Shown here in pieces: positions 63,398 through 64,000 of a stretch of DNA of 64,000 nt. The notes beneath the pieces are model-generated. The model did no database searches and had not been told where the DNA came from. It was given only the letters and a program-made list of their open reading frames with translations. The position numbers and the translations under genes were made by a program. How positions within the stretch are numbered: the stretch's first letter is position 1; the number at the start of each line of letters is the position of its first letter. Origin of the DNA: Anaerolineaceae bacterium (GTDB taxonomy: Bacteria; Chloroflexota; Anaerolineae; Anaerolineales; Anaerolineaceae); the NCBI GenBank assembly GCA_016841365.1, contig JAENZI010000005.1, positions 62,001 through 126,000 of the forward strand. The letters run 5' to 3'.

Positions 63398-64000
63398 ATG
63401 ACGCCCATAAAAATTGCTGTTGCCAGCGGCAAAGGCGGGACAGGCAAAACGATGGTCGCCACCAGTCTGGCGTCTGTTCTCGTTTCAGAACACAGGGTTC
63501 AACTGATTGACTGTGATGTGGAAGCGCCGAATGCGCATCTTTTTTTGAAGCCAAGCATCAATTGGTCATCACCAGCCGTGATCATGATCCCTGAAATCAA
63601 CGAGGAACGCTGCACAGCTTGCGGAAAATGCGTGGAAGTGTGTGAGTTTCATGCCCTGGCCCAAATCGGGACGCGCATCCTTGTCTTCCCTCAACTTTGT
63701 CATGGATGCGGCACCTGTTCCCTTTATTGTCCTGAGGATGCGATATCAGAAATTCCCCACCAAATCGGTGAAATGAGCCGAGGTTTAACAACAAATGGTG
63801 TTGATTTTTTAATGGGTGAGTTAACCATCAGTGAACCCATGGCTACCCCCATCATCCGCCAGCTAAAAGGCTTAGTCAACGAGAAAGGCGAGATCATTAT
63901 TTTCGATTCCCCTCCAGGCGCATCTTGTGCCGTCGTGGCAACTGTCCATGATGCAGATTATGTTTTACTGGTAACTGAACCAACGCCCTTTGGGTTACAC
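63398..64000 (+). CDS. MinD/Mrp-type P-loop ATPase with inserted 2x[4Fe-4S] ferredoxin domain (partial)
   Basis: The frame starts at ATG 63398 and is open to the window edge (201 codons, no stop). The deviant Walker A is ASGKGGTGKTMVAT (9-22), followed by LIDCDVEAPN. Two ferredoxin motifs lie at about 72-84 (CTACGKCVEVCEF) and 102-114 (CHGCGTCSLYCPE). The IIFDSPPGASC strand near 167 is the Walker B/switch II region. This is the MinD-superfamily ATPase with ferredoxin insert found beside NifX-like genes. It may load or move metal clusters. The C-terminus is missing. Confidence 0.92.
   Translation, partial: MTPIKIAVASGKGGTGKTMVATSLASVLVSEHRVQLIDCDVEAPNAHLFLKPSINWSSPAVIMIPEINEERCTACGKCVEVCEFHALAQIGTRILVFPQLCHGCGTCSLYCPEDAISEIPHQIGEMSRGLTTNGVDFLMGELTISEPMATPIIRQLKGLVNEKGEIIIFDSPPGASCAVVATVHDADYVLLVTEPTPFGLH

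Noticed and set aside
1-64000. CRISPR arrays, insertion sequences, rRNA and tRNA genes
   Set aside because: No regularly spaced repeats, transposase genes or RNA-gene signatures were recognised by eye on either strand. A tRNAscan-SE and CRISPR search would be decisive.

Overview
The window looks like a chromosomal segment of an anaerobic, fermentative Chloroflexota bacterium, most likely of the Anaerolineales/Anaerolineaceae type. This is inferred from the protein mix: a baeRF-family protein, DUF6485, a DUF5320/PadR/NifX/MinD-ferredoxin cluster, a cyclic beta-1,2-glucan synthase, and extended Liv and Phn permeases. I judge the base composition to be mid-range. No rRNA, tRNA, CRISPR array, insertion sequence or prophage was seen. 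Coding density is high, and most genes belong to recognisable metabolic or transport families.

Layout. 1-5980: tail of an alpha/beta hydrolase, then a five-gene branched-chain amino acid (Liv-type) ABC transporter. 5981-7512: a terminator, an orphan nuclease-fold-like protein and a long AT-rich intergenic stretch. 7513-11622: a molybdenum hydroxylase operon (FAD subunit, fused FeS/Mo subunit, DUF1893). 11718-17552 (minus strand): RpoD-type sigma factor, baeRF protein, GAPDH, a degenerate receiver protein, and a response regulator with its PAS histidine kinase. 17931-27446: tandem UspA protein and a 2850-residue cyclic beta-1,2-glucan synthase, divergent from the two-component genes. 27496-30610: an ECF vitamin-type transporter with a fused double ATPase and an S component that converges on EcfT. 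30816-40053: a NifX-like protein, a membrane sulfatase-like enzyme, a lone tyrosine recombinase, an EamA exporter, an RHH regulator, oligoendopeptidase F, an SDR, a hotdog thioesterase and a membrane protein. 40211-43562: a PhnDCE-type transporter with an unusual permease. 43707-51022: DegV, a methyltransferase, YibE/F, an MFS transporter, a P-loop protein, DUF6485, a GNAT and a Cys-rich protein. 51186-55003 (minus): a glycerol-1-phosphate dehydrogenase-like enzyme, threonine synthase and phosphopentomutase. 55163-58896: a GH4 glycosidase, a BadF-type sugar kinase and a DegT aminotransferase. 58963-62125: gamma-glutamyltransferase and a Pfk-2-like kinase. 62206-64000: DUF5320 and PadR, divergent from NifX and a MinD/ferredoxin ATPase that runs off the end.

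How the parts fit. The gene content suggests a peptide-, amino acid-, purine- and sugar-fermenting cell: Liv transporter, PepF, GGT, a xanthine dehydrogenase-like enzyme, GH4 with a sugar kinase, Pfk and GAPDH. Both substrate-binding-protein genes are followed by a strong hairpin before the rest of their operon, which would set a high binding-protein to permease ratio. The regulatory content is concentrated at 11.7-17.6 kb. The least explained pieces are the degenerate receiver beside an intact two-component pair, the Ig-like insertion in PhnE, the lineage-specific insertion in LivH, the FeS-Mo fusion with DUF1893, and the PadR-controlled NifX/MinD-ferredoxin module.
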